This document shows positions 32,570 to 41,461 of a DNA stretch of 64,000 nucleotides, piece by piece. The notes under the pieces are model-generated. The model was not told the DNA's origin. It searched no databases and saw only the letters and a list, made by a program, of their open reading frames with translations. Within the stretch, counting starts at the first letter, position 1; the number at the start of each line of letters is the position of its first letter. This DNA is from Nocardia pneumoniae NBRC 100136 (GTDB lineage Bacteria; Actinomycetota; Actinomycetes; Mycobacteriales; Mycobacteriaceae), in assembly GCF_000308755.1 (NCBI RefSeq), contig NZ_BAGF01000054.1:22219-86218 (forward strand), read 5' to 3'. A program made the position numbers and the translations under genes.

Positions 32570-32713
32570 CTCGGCTCCTTGCCAGAAATCGCCGGATTCG
32601 ACACCCGGGCAATCGAGTTCAGCGCCTCCCCGACGCGAACGACGGCGGGCGGCCGACACAGTATCGCGCCAGAGGATTGTGCCGAGCCGCGGGTTTCCCG
32701 GCCCGCGGCCGGA

Positions 32714-34081
32714 TCAGTCCGGGACCAGGCGCCGGACCGCCGCGGGCAGCTCACGGGTGCGCTTGTACGGCCCGGCCACCGACGCCGCGAACGGCCGCGC
32801 CAGCAGGGTCCGCGCGACGGCGGACACCTGGTCGGTGGTGACGGCGTCGATGCGGGCCAGGGTCTCGGACACGCTGCGGTGGTTGCCGTAGCTGAGTTCG
32901 CTGCGCCCGAGCCGGTTCATGCGCGAGGCGGAGTCCTCCAGGCCGAGCACCAGACCGCCGCGCAGCGAGCCCTTCGCGCGGGCGCACTCGGCGTCGGTGA
33001 TGCCGTCCGCCGCCACCTCTTCCAGCACGCCGCGCGCCAATGCCGCCACGTTGCCGAGGTTCTCCGGCTGGCAGCCGATGTACACCGAGAACGCACCGGT
33101 GTCGGCGAAGGTGTCGACGCTGGAGTACACCGAGTAGGCCAGCCCACGTTCTTCCCGAATGCGTTGGAACAGCCGCGAACTCAGCCCGCCGCCGACCACC
33201 GTGTTGAGCACCGACAGCGGCCAGCGCCGCTCCCCTTCGTGCCGCCCGAAGGCACGCACGCCGAAGGCCAGGTGCGCCTGTTCGCTGTCTCGCCGACTCC
33301 AGTGCAGCTGCGGAGCGCCCTGCGGGCGGAACCGCCCCTCCCGCCGCGGCGCGGGCGTCGCCGCGGGATCGAGCCGGTTCTCGAAGGCGCGATGCACCAG
33401 TTCCACCGTGTGGTCGTGCTCCACATTGCCCGCGACCGCGACCACCATCCGGTCGGGACGGTAGCGGCGCACATGGAACGACCGCAGCTGGGCCGCCCGC
33501 ATGCCCTCGATGGATTCGACCGAGCCGATCACCGGACGCCCGATCGGATGGTCGCCGAACAGCGCGGTCAGGAACGAGTCGCCGACCAGGTCCTCGGGGT
33601 CGTCGTCGCGCATGGCGATCTCCTCAAGCACGACCTGACGCTCCACGTCCACGTCCACCGACCGGCACAGACCATTGAGCACCACGTCGGAGACCATGTC
33701 GACGGCCAGCGGCAGGTCCTCGTCGAGGACATGCGCGTAGTAGCAGGTCTGCTCCTTGGCGGTGAACGCGTTGAGCTCGCCGCCGACCGCGTCCATCGCC
33801 TCGGCGATGTCGAGCGCCGACCGCGTCGGAGTCGCCTTGAACAGCAGGTGCTCCAGGAAATGCGCGGCGCCGGCGACGGTCGGGCCCTCGTCGCGCGACC
33901 CGACGCCCACCCAGACGCCGATGGACGCCGAGCGCACCCCGGGCAGGTGCTCGGTCACCACGCGCAATCCACCGGGCAGCACGGTGCGCTGCACTCCGCT
34001 GGCCGTGTCCATCCGCAGCTCGAGTGACGAACCCCCCTGCCCGGTGCTGAGCAGAGGGGTTGTCGTCTTCTTCTTCGTCAC
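32714..34081 (-). CDS. pepR: M16 family zinc metalloprotease PepR
   Basis: A 455-residue pitrilysin/mitochondrial-processing-peptidase-like enzyme. The inverted zinc motif H74-F-L-E77-H78 is present, preceded by GVWVGVGSRDEGPTVAG. A second, catalytically silent half follows, with RVVGGGLSSRLFQRIREERGLAYSV-type segments (here VVGGGLSSRLFQRIREERGL) that bind the substrate in M16 enzymes. It corresponds to Rv2782c. The gene lies 11 bp behind pnp, as in M. tuberculosis, and probably shares its transcript. The start is the GTG at 34081. Confidence 0.94.
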   Translation of the reverse strand: MTKKKTTTPLLSTGQGGSSLELRMDTASGVQRTVLPGGLRVVTEHLPGVRSASIGVWVGVGSRDEGPTVAGAAHFLEHLLFKATPTRSALDIAEAMDAVGGELNAFTAKEQTCYYAHVLDEDLPLAVDMVSDVVLNGLCRSVDVDVERQVVLEEIAMRDDDPEDLVGDSFLTALFGDHPIGRPVIGSVESIEGMRAAQLRSFHVRRYRPDRMVVAVAGNVEHDHTVELVHRAFENRLDPAATPAPRREGRFRPQGAPQLHWSRRDSEQAHLAFGVRAFGRHEGERRWPLSVLNTVVGGGLSSRLFQRIREERGLAYSVYSSVDTFADTGAFSVYIGCQPENLGNVAALARGVLEEVAADGITDAECARAKGSLRGGLVLGLEDSASRMNRLGRSELSYGNHRSVSETLARIDAVTTDQVSAVARTLLARPFAASVAGPYKRTRELPAAVRRLVPD

Positions 34082-34092
34082 AGAGACAAGTA

Positions 34093-36369
34093 CTACTCGG
34101 TCCCGGCCGAGCCCGCATCGGCCGCGTCGTCGCCGGTCTCCTCGGCGGTCTCGTCGACCGGCACCAGCGAGATCTTGCCGCGGTTGTCGATGTCGGCGAT
34201 CTCCACGCGCAGCTTGTCACCGACGTTCACCACGTCTTCGACCTTGGCCACCCGCTTGCCGTTACCCAACTTGGAGATGTGCACCAGGCCGTCGCGGCCG
34301 GGCAGCAGCGAGACGAACGCGCCGAAGGCGGTGGTCTTGACGACCGTGCCCAGGAAGCGCTCGCCGACCTTGGGCAGCTGCGGGTTGGCGATGGCGTTGA
34401 TCGCGTCGATCGCGGCCTGCGCGGACGGGCCGTCGGTCGCGCCGACGAACACGGTGCCGTCGTCCTCGATGGAGATGTTGGCGCCGGTGTCCTCGGTGAT
34501 CTGGTTGATCACCTTGCCCTTGGGGCCGATCACCTCGCCGATCTTGTCGACCGGGATCTTGATCGCGGTGACCCGCGGCGCGTACGGGCTCATCTCGTCC
34601 GGGGTGGCGATGGCCTCGGCCATCACGTCCAGGATGGTGGTGCGCGCGTCGTGCGCCTGGCTCAGCGCACCGGCCAGCACCTGCGAGGGGATGCCGTCCA
34701 GCTTGGTGTCCAGCTGCAGCGCGGTGACGAACTCGCGGGTGCCCGCGACCTTGAAGTCCATGTCGCCGAAGGCGTCTTCGGCGCCGAGGATGTCGGTCAG
34801 CGCGACGTAGCGGACCTCCTCCTCGCCCTGGTCGTTGGTGATGGTGTCGGACACCAGGCCCATGGCGATGCCTGCGACCGGCGCCTTCAGCGGCACACCG
34901 GCGTTCAGCAGCGACAGGGTGGAGGCGCACACCGAGCCCATCGAGGTGGAGCCGTTGGAGCCCAGCGCCTCGGAGACCTGACGGATGGCGTACGGGAAGT
35001 CCTCCTGGCTGGGCAGCACCGGGATCAGCGCCCGCTCGGCCAGCGCGCCGTGGCCGATCTCGCGGCGCTTGGGCGAACCGACCCGGCCGGTCTCGCCGGT
35101 GGAGAACGGCGGGAAGTTGTAGTGGTGCATGTAGCGCTTGCTGGTCTCCGGGCCGAGCGAGTCGACCTGCTGGGCCATCTTCACCATGTCGAGCGTGGTG
35201 ACGCCGAGGATCTGCGTCTCGCCGCGCTCGAACAGCGCCGAGCCGTGCGCCCGCGGCACGACCGCCACCTCGGCCGACAGCGCGCGGATGTCCGCGAGAC
35301 CGCGGCCGTCGATGCGGAAGCCGTCGGACAGGATGCGCTGGCGCACCAGCTTCTTGGTGACCGAGCGGAACGCCGCGCCCAGTTCCTTCTCGCGCCCGGC
35401 GAAGTCGTCGCCGAGGCGATCGAGCACAGCGAGCTTGATCTCGTCGATCTTCTCCTCGCGCTCCTGCTTGCCCGCGATGCTCAGCGCCTCGCCCAGCTCG
35501 CGCTTGGCGGTGCCCTCGACGGCCTCGTACACGTCCTGGCCGTACGGCGGGAAGAGCGGGAACTCCTCGGTGGGCTTGGCGGCCAGTTCGGCCAGGTCCT
35601 GCTGCGCGCGGCAGAGGCGGGCGATGAACGGCTTGGCGGCCTCGAGCCCCTCGGCCACGACGGCCTCGGTGGGGGCCTGCGCGCCGCCCTCGACCAGCGC
35701 GACGACGTTCTCGGTGGCCTCGGCCTCGACCATCATGATGGCGACGTCACCGGACTCGACCACGCGGCCCGCGACGACCATGTCGAACACGGCGTTCTCG
35801 AGCTGCTCGGTGGTCGGGAACGCCACCCACTGCCCCTCGATCAGCGCGACGCGCACGCCGCCGACCGGGCCGGAGAACGGCAGGCCGGCGAGCTGGGTGG
35901 ACGCGGACGCGGCGTTGATCGCCACCACGTCGTAGAGATCCTTCGGATCCAGGCTCAGCACGGTGACCACGACCTGGATCTCGTTGCGCAGGCCGTCGAC
36001 GAACGACGGACGCAGCGGACGGTCGATCAGGCGGCAGGTCAGGATCGCGTCGGTGGTGGGACGGCCCTCGCGGCGGAAGAACGATCCGGGGATGCGACCC
36101 GCGGCGTACATCCGCTCCTCGACGTCGACCGTCAGCGGGAAGAAGTCGAACTGCTCCTTGGGCTGCTTGCCCGCGGTGGTGGCCGACAGCAGCATGGTCT
36201 CGTCGTCCAGGTAGGCGACGACCGAACCGGCGGCCTGGCGAGCCAGGCGCCCGGTCTCGAACCGGATGGTGCGGGTGCCGTAGCCGCCGTTGTCGATCAG
36301 CGCGACGGATTCGAAGACGCCGGGCTCGACCTCGACGGCCGAGGTCCTGCGTTCAGTTGTTTCGGTCAT
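34093..36369 (-). CDS. pnp: Polyribonucleotide nucleotidyltransferase
   Basis: A 758-residue PNPase (called gpsI in mycobacteria), a 3'-5' phosphorolytic exoribonuclease and polymerase. The first RNase PH domain starts at about 20 (GGYGTRTIRFETGRLARQAA), an all-helical linker follows, then the second RNase PH core with GSALFERGETQILGVTTLDM and the SQEDFPYAIRQVSEALGSNG region. The KH domain (IPVDKIGEVIGPKGKVINQI, with the GxxG loop) and the S1 domain (GERFLGTVVKTTAFGAFVSL, then RDGLVHISKLG) close the protein, followed by an acidic tail. It is downstream of rpsO, as usual, and upstream of pepR. Confidence 0.97.
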   Translation of the reverse strand: MTETTERRTSAVEVEPGVFESVALIDNGGYGTRTIRFETGRLARQAAGSVVAYLDDETMLLSATTAGKQPKEQFDFFPLTVDVEERMYAAGRIPGSFFRREGRPTTDAILTCRLIDRPLRPSFVDGLRNEIQVVVTVLSLDPKDLYDVVAINAASASTQLAGLPFSGPVGGVRVALIEGQWVAFPTTEQLENAVFDMVVAGRVVESGDVAIMMVEAEATENVVALVEGGAQAPTEAVVAEGLEAAKPFIARLCRAQQDLAELAAKPTEEFPLFPPYGQDVYEAVEGTAKRELGEALSIAGKQEREEKIDEIKLAVLDRLGDDFAGREKELGAAFRSVTKKLVRQRILSDGFRIDGRGLADIRALSAEVAVVPRAHGSALFERGETQILGVTTLDMVKMAQQVDSLGPETSKRYMHHYNFPPFSTGETGRVGSPKRREIGHGALAERALIPVLPSQEDFPYAIRQVSEALGSNGSTSMGSVCASTLSLLNAGVPLKAPVAGIAMGLVSDTITNDQGEEEVRYVALTDILGAEDAFGDMDFKVAGTREFVTALQLDTKLDGIPSQVLAGALSQAHDARTTILDVMAEAIATPDEMSPYAPRVTAIKIPVDKIGEVIGPKGKVINQITEDTGANISIEDDGTVFVGATDGPSAQAAIDAINAIANPQLPKVGERFLGTVVKTTAFGAFVSLLPGRDGLVHISKLGNGKRVAKVEDVVNVGDKLRVEIADIDNRGKISLVPVDETAEETGDDAADAGSAGTE

Positions 36370-36880
36370 TCTTCTCTCTCAACCTCTCGTCTTCGCCGGC
36401 TCGAGCGCGTGGGCAGCGCGATCCGGCTGTCGTCAGCCGTACCGGGCACGGGCGCGCGGCAACCCTCCTGGCTGCGACGCGCACACCCGGCCGAATCCCC
36501 TTGGAGACGGCGACGCGGAGGCGGTCATCGATCGAAGCCCGACGGCGAAAACGCAGCCGAAAGGCCACTACCGAAGACCGACGCCACGCGGGCGGGTGCA
36601 TACGGCTGTGCAATGTTGTCGTGCGACGGGACATATTCGGCCCCTGATACACAAGTAGCCAACGAAAAGATTGTACGTCTCTCCGTTCGCCGAGCTATCG
36701 ACCGCCTCGGCTACGGCACGGATGGAGCTATCACTCGCACCCTCGAACCGCCGCAGGAATCAGGCCCGGAGCGTATCCGAAAACCCGGCTCAGACCCGCA
36801 CGACCACGCGACTTACCGGCACCCAGCCAACAGGTAGCGCGAACATCGAGTAGCGCGGTTATCTCCCACCGCGACGCGTC
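36370..36880. other. Intergenic region upstream of pnp, no gene seen
   Basis: About 510 bp between the pnp start and the dispersed repeat copy B. No ORF on either strand has support; there is no lppU-like lipoprotein gene, which occupies this position in M. tuberculosis. It must hold the pnp promoter on the minus strand. No confident -10/-35 pair was identified. Confidence 0.5.
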
Positions 36881-37041
36881 GGTCCCGCTCCGGCTTTCGA
36901 GCGTCAGCGAGACCGAGCATTGCCTGTTCGCGGCCCGGCTCGCGTCCGAGTGGCCGCCGCGTTTGCGACGGAGTCGCCAGCGGTGGTCACTCGGACGCGA
37001 GCCATCAAGGGGCCGCGAACATGCAGCGCCGCAGGCGCTGC
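36881..37041 (-). repeat. Dispersed palindromic repeat, copy B
   Basis: The inverse-oriented, close to 90 percent identical partner of 18559-18717. Read on the minus strand it begins GCAGCGCCTGCGGCGCTGC, an 8-bp hairpin, 6 bp after the rpsO stop, continues into a long imperfect stem with GGCTCGCGTCCGAGTG and CACTCGGACGCGAGCC arms and ends ahead of pnp. In this place it could serve as the rpsO-pnp processing hairpin. Confidence 0.75.
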
Positions 37042-37047
37042 AAAAAG

Positions 37048-37317
37048 TTACCGCCGCAGCCCGAGGCGCTCGATCAGCGCACGGTAGCGGTTGATGTCGT
37101 TGTCCGCCAGGTACTTCGACAGCCGCTTGCGACGACCGATCAGCGCCATCAGGCCGTGGCGGGTGTGGTGGTCGTGCTTGTGCTTCTTCAGGTGCTCGGT
37201 GATGTCGGCGATCCGCTTGGACAGCAGCGCGATCTGCGCCTCCGGCGAACCGGTGTCCTTCTCGTGCAGGCCGTACTCGGCGAGAATCGCCGACTTCTGC
37301 TCGGTGGTCAGTGCCAT
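37048..37317 (-). CDS. rpsO: 30S ribosomal protein S15
   Basis: An 89-residue ribosomal protein, starting MALTTEQKSAILAEYGLHEK. It carries the family motif DTGSPEAQIALLSKRIADIT followed by LKKHKHDHHTRHGLMALIGR and ends LIERLGLRR. Length equals the standard S15 size. It binds 16S rRNA helices h20-h22 early in 30S assembly. A dispersed repeat follows immediately, then pnp. Confidence 0.98.
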   Translation of the reverse strand: MALTTEQKSAILAEYGLHEKDTGSPEAQIALLSKRIADITEHLKKHKHDHHTRHGLMALIGRRKRLSKYLADNDINRYRALIERLGLRR

Positions 37318-37589
37318 GGGGCATCCACTCCTGTTTCTCAGTTCCGCGCTCGAAGACCCGGTCACCCGGTGCGGGCGCCGCCGCGGACCGCAGCAAACCC
37401 GAGGATCCACCCTACCGGACCACGGCGTCCCCGCCGAAATCGTGGGGCCGACCACCCTGCGCGCCGTTGGATCGCGCCGCCGTTCTCGGAGGACGCCGGG
37501 GAAGCGTCGGCATTACCTCCCGAGTAATCGACTCGCCGCATTCGGGCTGCGAATCTTCTTCTGGTACCGCCGAATACGAGGAGGAAACA

Positions 37590-38408
37590 ATGCCTTACCT
37601 GGAGACGACCGACGGCACCCGCCTTGCCTACGAGGACTACGGAACCGGAGCGCCGATCGTGTTCCTGGCCGGGTGGGCGCTCAACGCGGAGATGTGGGAG
37701 TACCAGGTCCCGTTCTTCGTCGAGCAGGGCTATCGCTGTGTGCTGCTGGACCGGCGCGGCCACGGCCGTTCCGACCGTCCGTCCACCGGCTACGACCTCG
37801 ACACCCGCGCCGACGACGTGGCCGAGCTGATCGAACGACTGGATCTGCGCGACCTCACCCTGGTCGCCCACTCGGCAGGCGGTGCGGAGGCCGCCCGCTA
37901 TCTGGCCAGGCACGGCAGCGCGCGCGTCGCGCGCGTCGCGCTGCTGGCCACCACGCTGCCGTTCCTGCGGCAGACCGAGGACAACCCCGAGGGCCTGCCG
38001 GAGGAGCTGAGCCGGGCTTCGGTGGCCCAATGGCGGACCGACCGGCCCAAATGGTTCGCCGATCGCGCGCAGGGTTACTTCGCCACCCATCTCGGCAACG
38101 ACGTCTCCCCCGCCCTGATCGAGCACGAGACCCGGCGCTGCCTGTCCGCCTCGCCGTGGGCAACCATCGCGGTCTGGGAGTCGACCTTCCCCGCCGACCA
38201 CCGGGAGACGCTGCGCAACCTGCCGATTCCCGCGCTGGTCGTGCACGGTGTGCCGGATCAGTCCATCCCCATCGACGCGAGCAGCAGGCGCACCGCCAAG
38301 CTCATCCCGGACTGCGTGTACAAGGAGTACCCGACCGCGGGGCACGGCCTGTACGTCACGCACGCCGAGGAGCTCAACAACGATCTGCTCGACTTCATGA
38401 AGTCCTGA
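37590..38408 (+). CDS. Alpha/beta hydrolase (non-haem chloroperoxidase-like)
   Basis: A 272-residue hydrolase starting MPYLETTDGTRLAYEDYGTG, with GAGGAGG upstream. The nucleophile elbow is VAHSAGG (the first Gly of G-x-S-x-G is Ala), the acid lies in VVHGVPDQSIPID and the histidine in YPTAGHGLYVTH. The oxyanion-loop segment PIVFLAGWALNAEMWEYQVP and the RRGHGRSDRP segment are those of cofactor-free haloperoxidases/esterases. Natural substrate unknown. It is convergent with ribF, 3 bp between stops. Confidence 0.92.
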   Translation: MPYLETTDGTRLAYEDYGTGAPIVFLAGWALNAEMWEYQVPFFVEQGYRCVLLDRRGHGRSDRPSTGYDLDTRADDVAELIERLDLRDLTLVAHSAGGAEAARYLARHGSARVARVALLATTLPFLRQTEDNPEGLPEELSRASVAQWRTDRPKWFADRAQGYFATHLGNDVSPALIEHETRRCLSASPWATIAVWESTFPADHRETLRNLPIPALVVHGVPDQSIPIDASSRRTAKLIPDCVYKEYPTAGHGLYVTHAEELNNDLLDFMKS

Positions 38409-38411
38409 GGT

Positions 38412-39383
38412 TCACCGGTCGTCGACGGCGGTGAGGATCTTGCGGGCGGTCTCCACGTCACGGCCCATGGTCTCGATGAGCTCGTCCACCGAGTCGAACT
38501 TGCGCTGACCGCGGACGTGCTCGACGAAATCGACCGCGACGTGCTGGCCGTAGAGGTCGGCCTCGCGGTCGAGCACGTAGGCCTCGACCGTGCGGGCACG
38601 GCCGGAGAAGGTCGGGTTGGTGCCCACCGAGATGGCGGCCATGGCCCGCTCGCCGGGTGTGACGGTGCCGATGGTGGGGCCGGGTCCGAGCACGGTGAAC
38701 CATCCCGCGTACACGCCGTCGGCGGGGATCGCGGCGTGCATCGGCGGCGCGACGTTCGCGGTCGGGAAGCCGAGCTGCTTGCCGCGGCCGTCGCCGTGCA
38801 CCACGACGCCCTCGACCCGGTGCGGGCGGCCCAGCGCCTCGGCCGCGGCCGCCATGTCGCCCGCGTCGACGCAGGCGCGGATGTAGGTCGAGGAGAAGGT
38901 CACCGCGTGCTCGCCGAGCAGTTTCACCGCGTCGACCTCGAAACCGAAGCGGTGACCGAGCTCGCGCATGGTCTCGACCGTCCCGGCGGCCTTCTTGCCG
39001 AAGGTGAAGTTGTCCCCGACCACCACCTCCACCACGTGCAGGCGCTCGACCAGCAGATCGTGGACGTACCGGGCGGGGGTCAGCTTCATGAATTCCTGGG
39101 TGAACGGCATGACGCAGAACACGTCGACGCCGAGTTCCTCGGCCAGTTCGGCGCGGCGGGTCAGGGTGGTCAGCTGAGCCGGATGCGAGCCGGGGCGCAC
39201 CACCTCCATCGGGTGCGGGTCGAAGGTCATCAGCACCGCGGGCACGCCGCGTGCGGCGGCGGACTTCACGGCCCGGCTGATCAGCTGCGCGTGGCCGCGG
39301 TGCACACCGTCGAACACACCGATCGTGAGGACACAGCGCCCCCAGTCCGCGGGCACCTCGTCGAGCGAACGCCATCTCTGCAC
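38412..39383 (-). CDS. ribF: Bifunctional riboflavin kinase / FAD synthetase
   Basis: A 323-residue enzyme that phosphorylates riboflavin to FMN and adenylates FMN to FAD. The N-terminal nucleotidyltransferase has TIGVFDGVHRGHAQLI (the G-x-F-D-G-V-H-x-G-H motif) and a later SSTYIRACVDAGDM loop (S-S-T-x-I-R). The C-terminal kinase has GDGRGKQLGFPTANVAPP, with the PTAN motif. The start is the GTG at 39383. It corresponds to Rv2786c and keeps its place between rpsO and mntR. Confidence 0.96.
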   Translation of the reverse strand: MQRWRSLDEVPADWGRCVLTIGVFDGVHRGHAQLISRAVKSAAARGVPAVLMTFDPHPMEVVRPGSHPAQLTTLTRRAELAEELGVDVFCVMPFTQEFMKLTPARYVHDLLVERLHVVEVVVGDNFTFGKKAAGTVETMRELGHRFGFEVDAVKLLGEHAVTFSSTYIRACVDAGDMAAAAEALGRPHRVEGVVVHGDGRGKQLGFPTANVAPPMHAAIPADGVYAGWFTVLGPGPTIGTVTPGERAMAAISVGTNPTFSGRARTVEAYVLDREADLYGQHVAVDFVEHVRGQRKFDSVDELIETMGRDVETARKILTAVDDR

Positions 39384-39816
39384 AGTGCGCAGCCTACGCA
39401 CATCAGGTAGCGAACAGTATTCGGGCGTGCTGACGTCACACAACGTTCCGATGCCGGGAACCGCCGAGCCATCCCGGGTCCGGGCACCAGACAGGGGCCT
39501 CGCTCTCTTCGCACCGTCCCCACCGCGGCGAGCACGCGGATCGCGACGGATCCGCCTTCCGGGGATGCCCGGCCGAATCGGGGGGATAGCCGAGCGGTGA
39601 CCACGCCCGTCCGCACGGTGTGGACCGCTGCGCCACAACGTCGCAGTTCGCGACATCTCCGATCGGAAACTTCGCCCACTCGAAACGCTCCGGACGGATT
39701 CGCGAAAGAGCCGGTACATCCCCGGTTTTCCATGCTCGAGAAGCTCGTCTCGCCCCAGTGGCGGGAATGGTCTAGCGTCCGATTTCGTCGGCGACGGATG
39801 TGCCCCCGGAGTAGCC
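39384..39816. other. Intergenic region, no gene seen
   Basis: About 430 bp between the divergent ribF and cupin genes. No supported ORF, RNA gene or repeat was found. A possible -10 (TAGCGT near 39772-39777) lies about 40 bp before the cupin ATG. Confidence 0.4.
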
Positions 39817-40269
39817 ATGAAAAGTGCAGTCAAGCAGGTGCGTGTGATCACATCGTCCGATTCGGCCGAGACGATCGGACCGCAACGCCAACGCCTCATC
39901 CCCTGTATCACCACCGAAACCTGTGGCGCGACCGGCATCTCGGCGGGCATGGTCACCATGGCTCCCGGAGCGGTGTCGAAAGCGCATTACCACGCGCACA
40001 GCGAGATCGTCGTCGTCTGCCTGCGCGGGAGAGCGGTCACGCTGATCGGCCCGGACTTGACGCCGCATTTTCACGGCCCCGGCGAGTTCATCTACATCCC
40101 GGACGGCGTCGTGCACGTGGCGGTGAACTTCGAGGAGGCCGACGACCTCGTCGCGGTGGAAATGCGCACCGATCCTTTGTTCAACGACGACGTGGTGCTG
40201 ACGCCGGAATACGACGCCCGCGTGCCGGAAGTCGTTGCCCGCCTGCGCCGCGACCGGGCCGGTTCGTGA
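39817..40269 (+). CDS. Cupin domain protein
   Basis: A 150-residue single-domain cupin, starting MKSAVKQVRVITSSDSAETI with CGGAG upstream. The cupin motif 1 is SKAHYHAHSEIVVVCLRG (metal ligands H-x-H and E), and motif 2 is FIYIPDGVVHVAVN (the G-x-x-x-P-x-G-x-x-H ligand). The upstream segment GISAGMVTMAPGAV completes the first strands. The three His and one Glu suggest a bound metal. It is the first gene of a three-gene unit with an aminotransferase (1 bp gap) and a lipocalin-like gene; the combination is not a known pathway. Confidence 0.85.
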   Translation: MKSAVKQVRVITSSDSAETIGPQRQRLIPCITTETCGATGISAGMVTMAPGAVSKAHYHAHSEIVVVCLRGRAVTLIGPDLTPHFHGPGEFIYIPDGVVHVAVNFEEADDLVAVEMRTDPLFNDDVVLTPEYDARVPEVVARLRRDRAGS

Positions 40270-40270
40270 G

Positions 40271-41461
40271 ATGGCGCTCGTGAAGCGCAGCAGCGGCGCG
40301 GCTGCGGTGGCCAGCGGGCCGATCGACGACATCTTCGCGGCCCTCGCAGGGCGCCCTGACGTCGTCTCCTTCGCCGTCGGGGCGCCGGACCCGGCGCTGC
40401 TGCCCGGCGAACTCGTCTCGGCGCTGTCCCGGGACGTCATCGGCAAGTATGGGAGCACAGTCCTCCAGTACGGCATGACCCAGGGATTCGGCCCGCTTCT
40501 GGACGAATCACGAAACCTTCTGCGCGCCCGTCATATTCGATGCGGACACGACAGCCTCCATATCTCCACGGGCGGATCCGGCGCATTGCACAACGTGTGT
40601 CTGGCGCTGCTCGATCCCCATGACGTGGTTCTGGTGGAAACCCCGACCTACGGGCCCGCGGTCAAAGAATTCCGTAGCCACGGCGCCACCGTCGTGGGGG
40701 TGCCGTCAGACGATTCCGGAATCGTGCCGGAAGCGCTGGAAGAAGCACTGGCTCGATATGACGTGGCATTCGTGTACCTGTTGCCGACTTTCCAGAACCC
40801 GACCGGGCGAACGATGCCGACCTCACGGCGCGAACAGATCGCCCGGATCGTCGTCCGGCAGGACACCCTGGTGGTCGAGGACGACGTCTACACCGATCTG
40901 CGCTACCGCGGCGTGGCACCGCCTGCGATCGCGTCCTTCGCACCGGACAATTCGATCTACATAACCTCGCTGTCGAAAACGCTTGCCCCGGCACTCCGTG
41001 TCGGCATCACCGTCATGCCGCCGGATCTCCTGCGCAATGTGCTCGCCCTGAAGCAGGGCATCGATATGCAGACGTCGACGTACTGCCAGGCGATTGCCGC
41101 CGAGTTCCTGGGCAGCGCGGCGGGAGCGGCGCACCTCGCTCACGTCGTCGAGGTCTACTCGGCCAAATTGGACACCCTGGCCGACGCCGTGGAGCGGTAC
41201 TTCCCGTCCGGCTTCCAGTGGGCCGTGCCCGAGGGAGGGATGTTTCTGTGGCTGGAGGGCCCGCAGGGGTTCGACGCGGAGGCGCTGCTGGGCGAGGCGC
41301 TGCGGGAAGGTGTCGCGTTCCTGCCGGGGAGCGTCTTCTACGCCGACGACGCCGACCACCGCAACACGATGCGGCTGAGCTTCGCGAACGTGCCGCGAGA
41401 CGATATCGACCGCGGCGTCGCGCTGCTGGCCGCGCTCTGCGAGGAGGCCCGACCTGAGTGA
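40271..41461 (+). CDS. PLP-dependent aminotransferase (class I/II, 2-aminoadipate type)
   Basis: A 396-residue fold-type I aminotransferase starting MALVKRSSGAAAVASGPIDD. The Schiff-base lysine is K236 (ITSLSKTLAPALRVG), the substrate-contacting N176 lies in FQNPTGR, D204/D205 and Y207 lie in VVEDDVYTDL, and a R near the C terminus (RLSFANVP) would bind the carboxylate. It belongs to the MocR-like/LysN aminotransferase group but lacks the N-terminal GntR-type HTH, so it is a pure enzyme. It starts 1 bp after the cupin gene. The lipocalin-like gene overlaps its end by 8 bp. Confidence 0.92.
   Translation: MALVKRSSGAAAVASGPIDDIFAALAGRPDVVSFAVGAPDPALLPGELVSALSRDVIGKYGSTVLQYGMTQGFGPLLDESRNLLRARHIRCGHDSLHISTGGSGALHNVCLALLDPHDVVLVETPTYGPAVKEFRSHGATVVGVPSDDSGIVPEALEEALARYDVAFVYLLPTFQNPTGRTMPTSRREQIARIVVRQDTLVVEDDVYTDLRYRGVAPPAIASFAPDNSIYITSLSKTLAPALRVGITVMPPDLLRNVLALKQGIDMQTSTYCQAIAAEFLGSAAGAAHLAHVVEVYSAKLDTLADAVERYFPSGFQWAVPEGGMFLWLEGPQGFDAEALLGEALREGVAFLPGSVFYADDADHRNTMRLSFANVPRDDIDRGVALLAALCEEARPE

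Noticed and set aside
34060..36837. A 925-codon open frame on the plus strand antisense to pnp
   Set aside because: Composition is skewed by the high-GC shadow effect. The minus strand encodes PNPase with all domains in order, and the antisense product has no recognisable fold.
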